The notes: generated from the letters alone by a model not told the origin. DNA of 64,000 nt from Jatrophihabitans sp. (GCA_036389035.1 DASVQQ010000002.1:1-64000), one strand, 5' to 3'. Counted from the stretch's first letter, positions 51,180 to 59,996 are shown. Numbers and translations: made by a program.

Positions 51180-51343
51180 CCGCAACCGCCCGCGGTGTCC
51201 GGGTCGTAGGGGCGGCTGGCGTCCAGCAACTCCGGCGGAATGCCGTGCCAGGGGTTGTCGGCGTCATCAAGAACCGGGACGTCGTGCCGGGCATCGGCAT
51301 CGGCCTCGGCATCGACGTCCGCGGCAGTCGACTGCTCGCTCAT
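51176..51343 (-). CDS. 55-residue acidic small protein in the PKS operon
   Basis: AAGGAGG lies six bases before the ATG, the best ribosome binding site of the operon. The product begins MSEQSTAADVDAEADADARH and continues ...NPWHGIPPELLDASRPYDPDTAGGCG. It is acidic at the start, with a WHGIPPELLDASRPYDPD block and a single near-terminal Cys. It is wedged between the DsbA-like gene (TGATG overlap) and the aldolase gene (GTGA overlap). No family recognised; it could be a small subunit of the aldolase or a helper protein. A peptide precursor is less likely. Confidence 0.72.
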   Translation of the reverse strand: MSEQSTAADVDAEADADARHDVPVLDDADNPWHGIPPELLDASRPYDPDTAGGCG

Positions 51344-51975
51344 CAGCTTCCTCCTTGCGGTGCGGGTTGCCAGGCGTCGAGAAAGGCGTCCACCCGGTCC
51401 AGACCCCAGAACCGGTGCGGCCCGAACTTGAGGTACGGGATGCCGAACACGTCGTCGAGATAAGCCTGATAGAGGCAGCCCACCGCCTCGGCCCGGATCT
51501 CGGGGTCATCGCCGGCCAGCACCGCCAGGTCCGGATCGACGCCGGCCTGCTCGGCGGCGGCCCGGACCACCTCCGGAGTGCAGATGTCGTCGCCGCGGCC
51601 CCACCGGGCCTCGGCGATGGCTTCGTAGAACTGCCATTCCCGGCCCACCCGCCGGGCCTGCAACCAGGCCAGGTGCGGCAGCTCCCACCACGAGTCGACG
51701 TCCACCGGCCACGCCATCGCGATCCCGCGCTGCTGGGCCAACCGCTTGGTGTCCATCAGCATGTACAGGTGCTTGGCCCGGCTCATCTGGACGTAGTGGA
51801 ACTCCCCGCCACGCTCGGCCAGCGCGGCGCCGGTCTTCTCATCCGGATCCCAGTACGGAACGCAGTCCATCACCTCGCTGAGGTTCGGCTCCACCTCGCG
51901 CAACCGCTGGACGGTCAGCCAGCTGTACGGGCTGCGGAAGGAGAAGTACAGCCGCGGCCGGCGAACCCGGCTCAT
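51343..51975 (-). CDS. DsbA-family / 2-hydroxychromene-2-carboxylate-isomerase-like protein
   Basis: The protein has 210 residues. The N-terminus RLYFSFRSPYSWLTVQRL is the signature of the HCCA-isomerase/GST-kappa class, where Ser replaces the CxxC of true DsbA. The helical insertion and the GIPYLKFGPHRFWGLDRVDAF end (cis-Pro loop, GxDR) also fit. Such enzymes use glutathione or another thiol as cofactor for isomerisation of aromatic-derived enols. It is coupled by overlap to genes on both sides. An aromatic substrate would suit the operon, but this is inference. Confidence 0.85.
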   Translation of the reverse strand: MSRVRRPRLYFSFRSPYSWLTVQRLREVEPNLSEVMDCVPYWDPDEKTGAALAERGGEFHYVQMSRAKHLYMLMDTKRLAQQRGIAMAWPVDVDSWWELPHLAWLQARRVGREWQFYEAIAEARWGRGDDICTPEVVRAAAEQAGVDPDLAVLAGDDPEIRAEAVGCLYQAYLDDVFGIPYLKFGPHRFWGLDRVDAFLDAWQPAPQGGS

Positions 51976-52910
51976 GGCCGGTCACCGGTCAGCGCGCGGA
52001 CCACCTCGTCGTCCAGGGTGGCCATGCCGCCGGCGCCCTCACCGGCCGCGATCGCGTAGCCGTGCAGGATCTGGGCGGTGGCGACCGGAACCAGCTCGTC
52101 GCCGCGCTGGACGAAGCAGTCCATCCGGCCGTCGAAGATCACCCCGCGCAGGATGTCGACCACGGTGAACACCGTGTGGATGGTCTCCTCCATGTGGGCC
52201 GCCTCGATCAGCTGCACCCGGGCCCGGGACACCACCGGAATCCAGGACCGCTCGGTGAGCAGCCGGCCGACCGAGATGCCGCGCTCGGCCAGGAACCGGT
52301 CGACCACCTCTTCCAGCGCCCGGACGTAACCCGAGTGCTGAACCCGGTCGGAGAAGTGGCAGTAGAAGTAAGGGGCCCGCCAGGACCACAGGAACGAGCC
52401 GGGCTCTGCGGTCAGCACCGACTCGGCGGACTCGCCCTCAGCCAGCCGACGCCGGGCCGGGTTGGCCACGGTGCTCGCCTGGACCAGCTCGCCGACCTCC
52501 AGCCCGGCCAGCTGGGACGGAGCCGGCCGGTGCTCGGCCGCGCTGCGCTCCCGCACCAGCGCCACGCTCACCTTGCCGCGCAGCACGGTCACCTCCTCAC
52601 CGTCGCGCACCACCGACAGCGTCACGGCGAGCTTGTCGCCCCGGCCGGGGCTGACCTGCACACGGACATCGTCGTCGATCTCCAGGACGGCCGGCAGCTG
52701 CACCGAGCAGTCGATGACCTCGAAGCCCAGGCCGTGCTCGAGGTAGAGGTCCCGAGCGCTGCTGCCCTGATCGCGCAGCCACTGCAACAGCCCCTGCTCG
52801 ACCAGGTACATGAAGTGCTTGAAGCCGATCCAGGTGCGGATGTTGGCGCCTTCGTAGGCCGGCCGGCCGTACAGCACGCTGGGCTCGGCCTGGGTGGTCA
52901 GCGCGGTCAT
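51972..52910 (-). CDS. Tandem hotdog-fold thioesterase/dehydratase-like protein
   Basis: The protein has about 312 residues. Two acyl-thioesterase-like halves are visible: NIRTWIGFKHFMYLVEQGLLQWLRDQG at the N-terminus and VQHSGYVRALEEVVDRFLAERGIS in the second half. YGRPAYEGANI precedes the first half. The second helix motif VxxxEEVVxxFLxxRGI suggests release or hydrolysis of an acyl thioester. GTG/ATG overlaps link it to the hydrolase and the DsbA-like gene. The longer open frame to 53495 overlaps the hydrolase coding sequence and is not used. Confidence 0.75.
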   Translation of the reverse strand: MTALTTQAEPSVLYGRPAYEGANIRTWIGFKHFMYLVEQGLLQWLRDQGSSARDLYLEHGLGFEVIDCSVQLPAVLEIDDDVRVQVSPGRGDKLAVTLSVVRDGEEVTVLRGKVSVALVRERSAAEHRPAPSQLAGLEVGELVQASTVANPARRRLAEGESAESVLTAEPGSFLWSWRAPYFYCHFSDRVQHSGYVRALEEVVDRFLAERGISVGRLLTERSWIPVVSRARVQLIEAAHMEETIHTVFTVVDILRGVIFDGRMDCFVQRGDELVPVATAQILHGYAIAAGEGAGGMATLDDEVVRALTGDRP

Positions 52911-53701
52911 CGAAACTCTCCTACGGTTGGGGTTAACGTGCCGGCGACGTATTCGGTGATGTTCGCCGCGACGCCGGACACTTGCCGGATATGGCAGAAG
53001 TGGTCGTAGTCCTCGTGGATCTGAAGCTCGGCGCCGGCGATCCGGTCGGCCAGCGCGGTCGCCGCCTCTGACGACAGCAGCGCGTCCGAGCCGCCGGCAA
53101 GCACCAGCGTGGGCATCTCCACCTTCTCCAGCACGAGGTCGGCGCTGGCGATGAACTGCTGGAACACCGTGACGAAACCGGACGGCCCCACCCGGTCCAG
53201 CGCGAGAACGGTCATGGTTTGCAGCACATCCGGTTCCATCGTCAGCAGCCGGGCGCCCAGCCGGGCCCGCAGTCCCTCCCCGATGTGCTCGGTGAACGCG
53301 GTCCGGGCCCGGTCGAACATCCGCCAGGTGACCAGGTGCCGGGGCTGGCGGTAGAGCGGGCAGAGCAGCAGCAGCGCCCGCATCGACCGGTCGTCCCCGT
53401 CGCACAGCAGGTTCAGCGCGGCGTTGGCGGCGTAGGAATGGGTGATCAGGACGTCCGGGCGGTCCTCCAGCAGGTCCAGCGCGTCGCCCAGCCACTCCGC
53501 GGACGTCCGGTCACGCCACCGATAGTCGTTGCCCGAGCGCCAGGGCAGGTCCAGCGCGACCAGTCGCCAGTCCGGGTTCAGCTCGGCCGCCAGCGCCGCC
53601 CAGCTGGTCCACCGGTCCTCCAGGCCGTGCGCCAGGACGATCAGCGGCCCGCCGGGCGCGCCGGGTGCCAGCGTGTGCGCCGCCACCTCCGCCCGGCTCA
53701 T
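52907..53701 (-). CDS. Alpha/beta hydrolase with atypical nucleophile elbow
   Basis: The protein has 264 residues. The oxyanion loop is LAHGLEDRWTSW near 23-34. The elbow reads ITHSYAAN (Ser in Thr-His-Ser-Tyr-Ala) rather than G-x-S-x-G. An Asp lies in AGGSDALLS and the His in DYDHFCHIR. The triad residues thus seem present while both flanking Gly are replaced. The role could be release or editing of the acyl chain. It sits between the KS-like and the tandem hotdog genes with 4-bp overlaps. Confidence 0.82.
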   Translation of the reverse strand: MSRAEVAAHTLAPGAPGGPLIVLAHGLEDRWTSWAALAAELNPDWRLVALDLPWRSGNDYRWRDRTSAEWLGDALDLLEDRPDVLITHSYAANAALNLLCDGDDRSMRALLLLCPLYRQPRHLVTWRMFDRARTAFTEHIGEGLRARLGARLLTMEPDVLQTMTVLALDRVGPSGFVTVFQQFIASADLVLEKVEMPTLVLAGGSDALLSSEAATALADRIAGAELQIHEDYDHFCHIRQVSGVAANITEYVAGTLTPTVGEFR

Positions 53702-54585
53702 GACCGGCTCCCCACCGTGCTGAGCAGGACCTGCCGGGCCTGACCATCGGAGCCGCGGACGCCGACCTGTTGCCGGCCCTCGGTGACGGCCAGCTCGGCC
53801 GCCAGGGCCAGCGCCACCACGTCCCGCGCGCCGTAGAAGTCCCCCCAGTGCCGCGCCGGGTCGAAACCGCCAGGCCCGATCACGGTGTCGGGCAGCTGGC
53901 TGTCGCCGGTGAACCGCACCAGCAGGCCAGCGTCGGACGCCTCGCCGGGCCGGGCCCGCTCCAGCACCACGCAGGCCGCGCCGGCCCGCAACGCCGGCTG
54001 GCCGGCGGCGGCGGCGAACAGCTCGGTGGCGACCGGATCGGCCGGTTCGACGCCGACCAGGACCACCCGGTCGGCGCGACCGGCTCGCACCAGCAGGTCA
54101 GCCAGCGCCAGGCCGTCCAGCCCGGAGCCCGCGCCGGAGCAGATCATCAGGTTCGCGGCGCCGAAGCCGAACCACAGCGCGACGGTGCTGGCGATGACGT
54201 TGCTGGAGACGTTCGGCGCGTCCAGCACGCTGACCGCCGAACCACCCTCGGCCTCGATCGTGCGGGTCACCCGAGCGACCGTCTCGACATTGCCGAGATT
54301 GCTGGCGACCACCACCGCGGTGCCGGGGGCCGGTGACCAGCCGGGCCGCTGGCCGGCCGGCACGCCGAAGACCCGGTGCACCGCGCACAGCGCCATCCGG
54401 GTGGCCGGTTCCTTGTAGAGCATCCCCTTGCGACCCAGCACGGTCGCGGCCTTGTCCGGCGGGACGGCCTCGTGCCGCGCCCAGTCCCCGGGCCGGCCGA
54501 ACCGCTCGGTGAGCGCCGGCTCGAGGTCGATCCCGGGCAGGTGCAGGCTCCAGGCGGTGGCCACCAGCGATGCGGGCCCGTTCAC
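53698..54585 (-). CDS. Ketosynthase-like protein without catalytic Cys (short)
   Basis: The protein has 295 residues, about 80-100 shorter than a complete ketosynthase. The KS fold segment FGAANLMICSGAGSGLDGLA aligns with the 'ISTACASGLDA' nucleophile region; the Cys position is Ala152. The C-terminal active-site His segments (AHGTGT, K..GHT) are absent. It therefore cannot condense acyl groups. It may be a chain-length or scaffolding partner, as seen in aryl polyene and other type II PKS systems. It overlaps the intact KS gene by 4 bp. Confidence 0.75.
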   Translation of the reverse strand: MNGPASLVATAWSLHLPGIDLEPALTERFGRPGDWARHEAVPPDKAATVLGRKGMLYKEPATRMALCAVHRVFGVPAGQRPGWSPAPGTAVVVASNLGNVETVARVTRTIEAEGGSAVSVLDAPNVSSNVIASTVALWFGFGAANLMICSGAGSGLDGLALADLLVRAGRADRVVLVGVEPADPVATELFAAAAGQPALRAGAACVVLERARPGEASDAGLLVRFTGDSQLPDTVIGPGGFDPARHWGDFYGARDVVALALAAELAVTEGRQQVGVRGSDGQARQVLLSTVGSRS

Positions 54586-55703
54586 ACGGCCTCCAACAAG
54601 GTCACGGCGTTGACCCCGCCGAAGCCGAAGGCGTTCACCTGCACCAGGCCGGGACGCAGCGGCACCGGCTCCCCCACCGCGAAGCGCAGCCCGTCGGCTT
54701 CGGGCAGGACGGTGCGCAGCCCGGTGATCGGCGGCACCTGCCCACCGGCCAGGCAGCGCAGCGCCACGTCGAGATTCACCAGGGACGCGCTGCCCGAAGT
54801 GTGGCCGGTCGAGCCCTTGACCGCGGTCACCAGCGGATCGCCGCCGGCGCTGAGCAGCACCTTGCGCAGCGCCTGGCTCTCGGCCGAGTCGTTGAGGGCG
54901 GTGCCGGTGCCGTGCGCCACCACCAGGTCCACCGCCGCCGGCTCGCGGCCGGCCCGGTCGAAGGCGTCGCGCATCGACCGGCTGATCCCCTCGATGTCGG
55001 GCGCGGTCTCGTGGTGGGCGTCGCAGGACAGCCCGGTCGCGGCCAGCCGGCCCAGCGCCGGGCCGGTCCAGGACGGCCCGACGACGGCCACCGCGGCAGC
55101 GCCCTCGCCGAGCAGCACGCCGTCACGGTCGCGGTCGAACGGGCGCACCTGGGTGGTCGGCTCCGGGGCCACCCGTCCGATCATGGCCAGCATCGACTGG
55201 GTCATGGTGTCCGCGCCGCAGGCGAGCACCACGTCGGCCTCGCCGAACTCCACCAGGTCCTGGGCCAGCGCCAGCGCGTGGCCGCTCGCGCTGCAGGCGT
55301 TGGAGATGGTGATCACCTCGGCGACGCCCGGCAGCGCCTGCCGGACCACCTCGCCGAAGTGCAGCTGCTCGACGTCGAAGCCGGCGCCCGTCAGCGCCCA
55401 CCGCTCCACCGCGGACAGCTCGCGCAGGCCGGTCCCGATCAGCACCACCACCCGCATCCGCGACGTGTCCACCGCGGCCTCGCGGGCGACGTCGGCCAGG
55501 CACTGAGCCAGGAACTCCCCGGCCCGGAACGGCCGGTGCGGATCGTCGGTTCCGGCGTGGTGAGCGCAGGAGACGTTCAGCTTGGCGGTCTCGCCCTGGC
55601 GCAGCGGGACGACGCCGCTGTCGCCGCGCAGCAACGCGGCGAAGGTCTGCGCGCCGTCGCCGAAGCAGGTGCGGATCGCGCTGGCCGCGATCAGTGCCGA
55701 CAT
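54582..55703 (-). CDS. Beta-ketoacyl synthase (intact, KS-alpha-like)
   Basis: The protein has 373 residues. The nucleophile is Cys137 in ISNACSASG. The first His is in VAHGTGTALND, Lys and the second His in AVKGSTGHTSG, and the C-terminal motif is NAFGFGGVN. All condensing residues are present. Only four bases separate it from the CLF-like gene upstream, the usual KS-CLF pair arrangement although the order is CLF first. It probably extends a polyene or fatty chain on the operon's ACP. Confidence 0.9.
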   Translation of the reverse strand: MSALIAASAIRTCFGDGAQTFAALLRGDSGVVPLRQGETAKLNVSCAHHAGTDDPHRPFRAGEFLAQCLADVAREAAVDTSRMRVVVLIGTGLRELSAVERWALTGAGFDVEQLHFGEVVRQALPGVAEVITISNACSASGHALALAQDLVEFGEADVVLACGADTMTQSMLAMIGRVAPEPTTQVRPFDRDRDGVLLGEGAAAVAVVGPSWTGPALGRLAATGLSCDAHHETAPDIEGISRSMRDAFDRAGREPAAVDLVVAHGTGTALNDSAESQALRKVLLSAGGDPLVTAVKGSTGHTSGSASLVNLDVALRCLAGGQVPPITGLRTVLPEADGLRFAVGEPVPLRPGLVQVNAFGFGGVNAVTLLEAV

Positions 55704-55707
55704 CTGC

Positions 55708-56802
55708 CTACCCCCGCACGATCGCGGCGCCGACGGCGCCGTCGGGCCCGCGGCCGGTGATCAGGCCCAGCCCGGACCGGACGCTGCTGTCACTGGTTCG
55801 CGGGGCCAGGAAGACTGCCAGCGCCACCGCGCCGGACGCGGCGTCGCACTCGCCGAGCAGCCGCTTGGCCAGCACCCGCCGGGGCCGGTGGCCCAGCGCA
55901 CGCGCCACCGGGCCGTACTCGCGGTCCTCGCTGTCCTCGGCCTCACCGGTCAACACCGTCTCGATGTCCGCCGGATCGATCCCGGCCTGCCGCACCGCCC
56001 GCTGGACGCAGCCGGCCAGCGCCTGCTCGGCCTGCTCCTCGCCGCCCGGGCCGAACCCGGTGCTGACCGACATGATCCGCGCCTCGTTGCCGGTCGACAT
56101 GTCAATCGGCGCCGGCCGGGACAGCACGAACACCCCGGCTGCCTCGCCGGCCGCCACCGCGGCGGTGGCGCCGGTCAGGTGCGAGGCCCAGGCCCGGTGC
56201 GGGGTGTACTCCTCGACCGCGCCGGCCAGCATCACGTCGGCGTAGCCCCGGTCAAGGGTGTTGCAGGCGTAGCGCACCGCGTTGAGGAAGGCCAGCGTGC
56301 CACCGGCGATGGTGGCGTTGACGCCGCGCAGGCCGAACCGGATCGCCACCTGCCCGGCCGCGCAGTTCATCACCGAGTTCGGAAACAGCACCGGGTTGAC
56401 CAGGTAGGGCTTGTCTTGCACCAGCGTCTCGCGGCTGTAGTCGCTGGTGGACTTGAAGCTGCCCAGGCTGGTGCCCAGCGCCACCCCCACCCGGGTCCGC
56501 GAGCTGTCGTCCAGCTCCAGCGCCGCCGAGCGCAGCGCCTCCTGGCAGCACACCACGGCCAGGGCGGTGGTCCGGTCGAACGAGCTGGTGCCCTTGCGGC
56601 CCAGTTCGGCGCGGGCGTTGAAGTCGGCCAGGGCGTGCCCGGTCGGCGACGGCAGCGGCTCCTCGTAGAGCTGGCTGACAGCCACTCCGGAACTGGCCCG
56701 CGTCGAACCGTGGTCCACGCCGGCCAGGTGCTCGGCCAGCGCGTCGGCGCCGATGCCGGCCGAGGTCAGCGCGCTCCACCCGGTGATGACGACTTCGCTC
56801 AC
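55708..56802 (-). CDS. Chain-length-factor-like ketosynthase (Cys replaced by Thr)
   Basis: The protein has about 364 residues. The nucleophile region reads VNATIAGGTLAFLNA, so Thr169 replaces the Cys. The later part VLTGEAEDSEDREYGPVARALG and KRLLGECDAASGAVAL lacks the HGTGT and GHT histidines. This is the pattern of a CLF that pairs with an active KS, as in type II PKS and aryl polyene pathways. GTG 56802 gives a GTGA overlap with the upstream KS gene; a longer open frame to 57192 is just overlap with that gene. Confidence 0.85.
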   Translation of the reverse strand: MSEVVITGWSALTSAGIGADALAEHLAGVDHGSTRASSGVAVSQLYEEPLPSPTGHALADFNARAELGRKGTSSFDRTTALAVVCCQEALRSAALELDDSSRTRVGVALGTSLGSFKSTSDYSRETLVQDKPYLVNPVLFPNSVMNCAAGQVAIRFGLRGVNATIAGGTLAFLNAVRYACNTLDRGYADVMLAGAVEEYTPHRAWASHLTGATAAVAAGEAAGVFVLSRPAPIDMSTGNEARIMSVSTGFGPGGEEQAEQALAGCVQRAVRQAGIDPADIETVLTGEAEDSEDREYGPVARALGHRPRRVLAKRLLGECDAASGAVALAVFLAPRTSDSSVRSGLGLITGRGPDGAVGAAIVRG

Positions 56803-58004
56803 GCCACCGCTCCCAGAATGACGATGGCGTTGTTGCCACCGAAGGCGAACCCGTCGTTCTGCGCGACCCGGACCCTGGCCGGGCGGGCCTCGTTCGGCAC
56901 CGGGTCGATGCCGGTGAGTTCCGGATCCGGGTTGACCCAGTTCATCGTCGGCGGCAGGAAGCCCTGGTCGATGGCGGTCACCGCCGCGATCGCGCCGAAC
57001 CCGCAGGCCGCGCCCATGGTGTGCCCGATCATCGACTTGATCGAGCTCACTGGCGGCGGGTTGGACCCGAAGACCTCCAGGATCGCCCGGCCCTCGATCA
57101 GGTCGTTGGCCACCGTCCCGGTGCCGTGCGCGCTGATGTAATCGACCTCTTCCGGTTCGATGCCGGCGTTGCGGTGCGCCAACCGCATGCACTCGGTGAT
57201 GCTCGCCTGGTCCGGCGAGACCGGGTGGTTGGCGTCGCAGTTGAGCCCGTAGCCCAGCAGCTCGGCGTAGATCCGCGCGCCACGCGCCTGGGCGTGCTCG
57301 AACGTCTCGAGCATCAGGACCGCGCCGCCCTCACCGGTGAGGATCCCCGAGCGGTCCCGGTCGAACGGGGCACAGGCGGTGCCGGTGAGCGCGCCCAGCC
57401 GGAAGAATCCCGCGTGAGCCCAACGGCAAACCGAATCGGCGCCGCCGGTGAACACCACGTCGGCCTCACCGGTGATCAGCAGGTCATAGCCGTAACCGAT
57501 GGCGTAGTTGCTGGCCGAGCACGCGGTGGCGATCGTCAGCGACTCGCCCTGCAGGCCGAGTTCCTCGCTGACCGCGTTGGCCAGCCGGTTGGCCGACAGC
57601 TGCCTGAGCAACGCCGGATCCTGTGACTCGAACCCGCCGTTGACCAGCTGCGCGGTCAACGCCTCGGCCACCTGCGACTCGCCGCTGGTGGTGCCGATGA
57701 CCGCGTGCGCCCGGCTGGGATCCACCTGGGACAGGTCCAGGCCGGAGTCGGCCAGCGCCAGCCGCGCCGCGCTGGCCGCGAACTGGCTGGAACGTCCCCA
57801 CCGGCTCGGGTCGAGCTGGCGCAGGTACTCGGCGGGCTTGAAGTCCTGTACCTCCCCGGCGTTCTGGTGAGGAAAGCCCGTCGGATCGAAACTAGTGATC
57901 GCCGAGATGCCGGACCGGCCGGTTCGCAACCCTTCAGCAAACGCCGACACGCCAATTCCGATGCTCGACACGGGGCCGAGCCCGGTGACCGCGACGCGAA
58001 CCAT
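56799..58004 (-). CDS. Beta-ketoacyl-ACP synthase (FabF-like, intact)
   Basis: The protein has 401 residues. Cys162 lies in TIATACSASN. ISAHGTGTVAND, IKSMIGHTMGA and NDGFAFGGNN complete the active site. It starts MVRVAVTGLGPVSSIG, a standard FabF beginning. It is the second active condensing enzyme of the operon and may do initiation or a particular chain length. It begins five bases after the ACP gene, which is typical for ACP-KS pairs. Confidence 0.93.
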   Translation of the reverse strand: MVRVAVTGLGPVSSIGIGVSAFAEGLRTGRSGISAITSFDPTGFPHQNAGEVQDFKPAEYLRQLDPSRWGRSSQFAASAARLALADSGLDLSQVDPSRAHAVIGTTSGESQVAEALTAQLVNGGFESQDPALLRQLSANRLANAVSEELGLQGESLTIATACSASNYAIGYGYDLLITGEADVVFTGGADSVCRWAHAGFFRLGALTGTACAPFDRDRSGILTGEGGAVLMLETFEHAQARGARIYAELLGYGLNCDANHPVSPDQASITECMRLAHRNAGIEPEEVDYISAHGTGTVANDLIEGRAILEVFGSNPPPVSSIKSMIGHTMGAACGFGAIAAVTAIDQGFLPPTMNWVNPDPELTGIDPVPNEARPARVRVAQNDGFAFGGNNAIVILGAVA

Positions 58005-58009
58005 GTCGC

Positions 58010-58261
58010 TCAGCCCTGGACCGAGTGCCGGGTGAGGGCGGCGTGCACGGCTTTGAGGTTGCGCAGCTCGGGCAGCTCGGCCTGCGGGATCTCGACCTTG
58101 TACATCTTGTCGATGCGGGCCAGGATCTCGATGGCGCGCAACGAATCGGCCTCGTAGTCCTCCATGAAGTCGCCGGTGTCGCTCAGCTCTTCCGGCTCCA
58201 CCTCGAGCACTTCGGCGACCATGGCGCGGAGATCCTCGAGCTGCTGCTCTTCCTGATTCAT
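58010..58261 (-). CDS. Acyl carrier protein
   Basis: The protein has 83 residues and is acidic. Ser40 in DYEADSLRAIEI is the phosphopantetheine site (DSL motif). Helices 1 and 3 are EEQQLEDLRAMVAEVLEVEPEEL and LRNLKAVHAALTRHS. AAGG lies seven bases before ATG 58261; the longer frame upstream is not supported. It is the only carrier protein seen in the cluster and so the probable anchor for all chain-building enzymes. Confidence 0.93.
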   Translation of the reverse strand: MNQEEQQLEDLRAMVAEVLEVEPEELSDTGDFMEDYEADSLRAIEILARIDKMYKVEIPQAELPELRNLKAVHAALTRHSVQG

Positions 58262-58322
58262 AGTGATCCTTCTCATCGGCAATTCGGTGACGGGACTGTC
58301 GGTGAAACGTGTGGTGGGAAGG

Positions 58323-58814
58323 TCAGGCCGGCTCGAGCACCGGCCCACCGGGCTCGGACGGGCGAACCGGGCGCCGGGTGGCGACCAGGGTGGCCACGGT
58401 GGCCAGCCGGCGATCGGCGACCCAGATCTCGCCCGAGGCGAAGGCGGTGTCGGCGATCACGGAGTCGATCCGGACCTCGTGCCGAAGGACGTCACCCGGA
58501 TGGGCGGTGCCCTCGAAGCTGAAATCGGTGGCCCCCACGAACATCAGCACCTGATCGTCGCCGGGAGTAGGCAGCCGCCCGTCGAGCCACAGCAACGCCG
58601 CGCTCTGCCCGAACGATTCGACGATCAACGAGTACGGGTAGCTGTAATCCTGGTTCTGCGCGCCCTCGGGCAGGTCGGCGAAGCAGGCGTCGGTTCCGGT
58701 GACCGCCTTGATGGTGCTGATCCGGCGGCCCGACTCCAACTCCAGAACCCGGTCGACGAGCAGCAGCGGAAAGCGCTGCGGCAGCACCGCTCGAACATCG
58801 GCATGTTCACGCAT
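58323..58814 (-). CDS. Hotdog dehydratase-like protein lacking the FabZ catalytic His
   Basis: The protein has 163 residues. FabZ-type segments are LPQRFPLLLVDRVLELESG (His of PHRYP replaced by Gln), then CFADLPEG where FabZ has the catalytic His in GHFPG, and LIVESFGQSAALLW with the helix Glu retained. With the His missing it may be a structural partner of the next dehydratase or a thioesterase-like domain. ATG 58814 overlaps the stop of the second dehydratase by 8 bp. Confidence 0.8.
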   Translation of the reverse strand: MREHADVRAVLPQRFPLLLVDRVLELESGRRISTIKAVTGTDACFADLPEGAQNQDYSYPYSLIVESFGQSAALLWLDGRLPTPGDDQVLMFVGATDFSFEGTAHPGDVLRHEVRIDSVIADTAFASGEIWVADRRLATVATLVATRRPVRPSEPGGPVLEPA

Positions 58815-59259
58815 CGCTGGCCCGGCCCGCCGCGAAGTCGGCCCGGATCCGGGCCGCGACGGTGCCGTCCAACCGGGTGCCCACTGCCTTGGCCGACCAG
58901 CCGCCACCGGCAGCCGGCGTCACGGTGACCCGCAGGGTGAGCTCGTCCCCGTCGAGCAGCGGCGCCAGGAACCGCACCGAACGCAGGGTGCGCAGCACCG
59001 GCCGGCCAGCGGCCTCCCATCCGAAGGCGTGCGCCATCGCCTGGCACAGCGACTCGATCACGAAGATGCCGGGAAAGATGGCCAATCCGGGAAAGTGACC
59101 GCGCAGGTTCGGGTCATCGCCGTGCACCCCCACCCGGGCGGTCAGCAGCATCGCGTCCCCGTCGGGCTCGCACTGCCACTGCTCGACGGCTCGTAGCGGC
59201 GCGGCAACCCCGACCGTGTCCGGTGTCCGCACCCACCCCGCTTCGGCGGTGCGGGTCAC
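58807..59259 (-). CDS. Hotdog-fold 3-hydroxyacyl-ACP dehydratase
   Basis: The protein has 150 residues. [26 protein letters not shown] contains the catalytic His (GHFPG) and the Glu of the hotdog helix (VIESLCQ). The N-terminal region is a short extension ([13 protein letters not shown]). GTG 59259 overlaps the fabG stop by 4 bp; the longer frame to 59832 lies over fabG and is a shadow. It dehydrates 3-hydroxyacyl-ACP to the trans-2-enoyl form. With no enoyl reductase in the operon the double bonds would be kept, giving a polyene. Confidence 0.88.
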   Translation of the reverse strand: MTRTAEAGWVRTPDTVGVAAPLRAVEQWQCEPDGDAMLLTARVGVHGDDPNLRGHFPGLAIFPGIFVIESLCQAMAHAFGWEAAGRPVLRTLRSVRFLAPLLDGDELTLRVTVTPAAGGGWSAKAVGTRLDGTVAARIRADFAAGRASDA

Positions 59260-59996
59260 AGCGTGATGCCCCCGTCGACGTGAAAGACCTGCCCGGTGAT
59301 GTAGGAGGCGTCTTCGGACAGCAGGAACGCCACCAGCTCGGCGACATCCTCGGGTTGGCCGAATCGGCGTAACGGAATGTTGGCCATGGCCTGTGACCGC
59401 AACTTCTTGCCGAGCGTATCGGTCATGTCGGTCTCGATGAAGCCGGGGGCCACCACGTTGACCCGGATGCCGTACGAGCCGACCTCCTTGGCCAGTGACT
59501 TGCTGAACCCGATGATGCCGGCCTTGCTGGCCGCGTAAGCGGTCTGACCGGCATTGCCGTAGACCCCGGAGACCGAGGACATGTTGACCACCGCGCCGCG
59601 GCGATTCTTCATGAACTGAAAGGTCATCGCACGGCAGAAGTTCCAGGTTCCGGACAGGTTGGTGCTGATCACCGCGTTCCAGACCTCCGGAGTGCCGAGC
59701 ACCAACGGGTGATCCTTGGTGATGCCGGCGTTGTTGACCAGCAGATCGATCTGGCCGATAGCCTCCCCGGCGGCGTCGACGAACTCCTGCACCGCCTTCG
59801 GGTTCGCGACGTCGCACTGGGCGAAGTAGCACTCCACGTCCAGCTTGCGCAGGTCGGCCTCGGTCTGCCGGGACGCCTCGCTCTCGTTCTGGTAGCAGCC
59901 GGCGATGGCATACCCTTGCCGCGCAAGCCGAAGCGCGACCGCGCGGCCGATCCCGCGCGAGGCTCCCGTGACTAGGGCCCGGTGCTGCTCGGCCAC
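59256..59996 (-). CDS. 3-oxoacyl-ACP reductase (FabG)
   Basis: The protein has 246 residues, a classical SDR. The cofactor loop is [12 protein letters not shown] at 10-21; NNAG is near 88. The catalytic Ser-Tyr-Lys set is in [31 protein letters not shown] and the C-terminal HVDGGITL are typical of FabG. It is the first gene of the operon; a terminator-like hairpin lies just upstream, so its promoter must be between about 59997 and 60058. Confidence 0.94.
   Translation of the reverse strand: MAEQHRALVTGASRGIGRAVALRLARQGYAIAGCYQNESEASRQTEADLRKLDVECYFAQCDVANPKAVQEFVDAAGEAIGQIDLLVNNAGITKDHPLVLGTPEVWNAVISTNLSGTWNFCRAMTFQFMKNRRGAVVNMSSVSGVYGNAGQTAYAASKAGIIGFSKSLAKEVGSYGIRVNVVAPGFIETDMTDTLGKKLRSQAMANIPLRRFGQPEDVAELVAFLLSEDASYITGQVFHVDGGITL

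Noticed and set aside
55708..57192. 494-residue version of the CLF-like protein
   Set aside because: The extra N-terminal part is antiframe sequence over the FabF-like gene; the GTGA overlap at 56802 marks the true start.
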